Origin: Pseudomonadota bacterium
Lineage (GTDB): Bacteria > Pseudomonadota > Alphaproteobacteria > Sphingomonadales > Sphingomonadaceae
Length of the DNA stretch: 7,165 bases
Assembly (NCBI GenBank): GCA_023390675.1
Contig: JAEWCK010000027.1
Coordinates: 1-7,165 of the forward strand
Reading direction: 5' to 3'
The notes below the pieces were generated by a model. It was not told the origin of the DNA and ran no database searches. It was given only the letters and a program-made list of their open reading frames with translations. Position numbers and translations under genes: made by a program. This document shows positions 6,674 through 7,165 of the stretch, piece by piece; positions within the stretch are counted from its first letter, which is position 1, and each line of letters begins with the position of its first letter.

Positions 6674-6734
6674 GTGGCGTCCTTTTGGCGAAGGAGACGT
6701 GGAAATCCAAGCGCGATGTGGCTAGGCGCGTCGC
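6674..6734. promoter_or_regulatory. Divergent intergenic region between the hdaA-ppk-ppx unit and purM
   Basis: The only gap from which both the minus-strand unit and purM could be transcribed, so promoters for both directions should lie here or extend into the neighbouring genes. On the minus strand AGGA (6680-6683) is a well-spaced ribosome binding site for the DUF2066-like gene. On the plus strand only a weak AGG (6724-6726) precedes the purM ATG. I see no convincing -35/-10 pair, operator palindrome or riboswitch; the gap is too short for a typical purine riboswitch. Confidence 0.5.
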
Positions 6735-7165
6735 ATGAGCGAACCGGAAGGCTATACCTACGCCCAGGCGGGCGTCTCGATCGCGGCGGGCAATGCGCTG
6801 GTGCGCGCGATCGGCCCCTTGGCCAAATCCACCCGCCGCGCGGGCGCAGACGCCGATCTGGGCGGGTTCGGCGGGGTGTTCGACCTGAAGGCCGCGGGGT
6901 TCACCGACCCTCTGCTCGTCGCCGCGAACGACGGGGTGGGCACCAAGCTCAAGCTCGCGATCGAGCACGACGCGCACGACGGCGTCGGCGTCGATCTCGT
7001 CGCGATGTGCGCCAACGACTTGATCGTGCAGGGCGCCGAACCGCTGTTTTTCCTCGATTATTATGCGAGCGGGAAGCTTGTCGCCGACACCGCCGAACGG
7101 GTGATCGCCTCGATCGCCGAAGGCTGCCGCCAGGCCGGCTGCGCGCTGATCGGCGGCGAGACGGC
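6735..7165 (+). CDS. purM: Phosphoribosylformylglycinamidine cyclo-ligase (AIR synthetase), 3'-truncated by window edge
   Basis: Converts formylglycinamidine ribonucleotide and ATP into aminoimidazole ribonucleotide in de novo purine synthesis, in the cytoplasm. The first 143 codons are present with no stop before the window edge; complete PurM proteins are about 345-370 residues, so well over half is missing. Diagnostic segments are YTYAQAGVSIAAGN (7-20, the usual Y.DAGVDI.AGN start), GGFGGVFDL (43-51), AANDGVGTKLKLA (63-75, ATP/substrate loop), VGVDLVAMCANDLIVQGAEP (84-103), FFLDYYASGKL (105-115) and the final CALIGGET (136-143). ATG at 6735 is chosen because it gives the family N-terminus directly; the ribosome binding site is weak. 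It is divergent from the DUF2066-like gene. purN often follows purM in this group, but that lies outside the window. Confidence 0.96.
   Translation, partial: MSEPEGYTYAQAGVSIAAGNALVRAIGPLAKSTRRAGADADLGGFGGVFDLKAAGFTDPLLVAANDGVGTKLKLAIEHDAHDGVGVDLVAMCANDLIVQGAEPLFFLDYYASGKLVADTAERVIASIAEGCRQAGCALIGGET

Noticed and set aside
6674..6734. A purine riboswitch or PurR-type operator before purM.
   Set aside because: The region is too short for a folded aptamer before the ATG, and no matching palindrome or conserved core is visible.
5565..6977. A 470-codon open frame on the minus strand running from inside purM into the DUF2066-like gene.
   Set aside because: Its translation is Arg/Ala-rich without domain signals. 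It overlaps the well-supported purM start and is out of frame with the signal-peptide-bearing DUF2066-like gene.

Overview
This window looks like ordinary chromosome from a high-GC alphaproteobacterium, most likely a sphingomonad. The evidence is the strong G/C bias at third codon positions, the short HdaA-type DnaA-like protein, the alphaproteobacterial form of exopolyphosphatase, and the clustering of rnd, ppx, ppk, hdaA and purM. The taxonomic call is inferred from protein character and gene order, not from a marker gene.

Layout. (1) Bases 2-808, plus strand: the 3' two-thirds of ribonuclease D (rnd), followed with an ATGA overlap by a small lipoprotein resembling the I78 protease-inhibitor family (805-1098). 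(2) A 30-bp convergent gap with a weak inverted repeat. (3) Bases 1129-6673, minus strand: a tightly packed four-gene unit, transcribed right to left. It contains an exported DUF2066-like protein, hdaA, ppk1 and ppx. Two junctions are 4-bp ATGA overlaps (DUF2066-like/hdaA and ppk/ppx); the hdaA-ppk gap is 3 bp. (4) A 61-bp divergent intergenic region. (5) From 6735, plus strand: the first 143 codons of purM, cut by the window edge.

How the genes relate. HdaA with the sliding clamp is expected to promote hydrolysis of DnaA-bound ATP and so restrain replication initiation. PPK1 makes polyphosphate from ATP, and PPX degrades it. Packing these in one unit suggests co-expression of replication control with a phosphate/stress polymer, which is an inference from layout. 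purM belongs to purine synthesis and is read in the opposite direction. The position of a DUF2066-type protein between purM and an hda homologue also occurs, from memory, in some gammaproteobacteria.

I see no tRNA, rRNA, CRISPR array, insertion sequence, prophage or defence system. The most notable points are a palindromic element of a kind I recall as interspersed in alphaproteobacteria, sitting in frame inside ppx; an arginine in place of the Walker A lysine of HdaA; and a DUF2066-like protein whose C-terminal HMA-like region contains no cysteine. I did not find a convincing new biological system.
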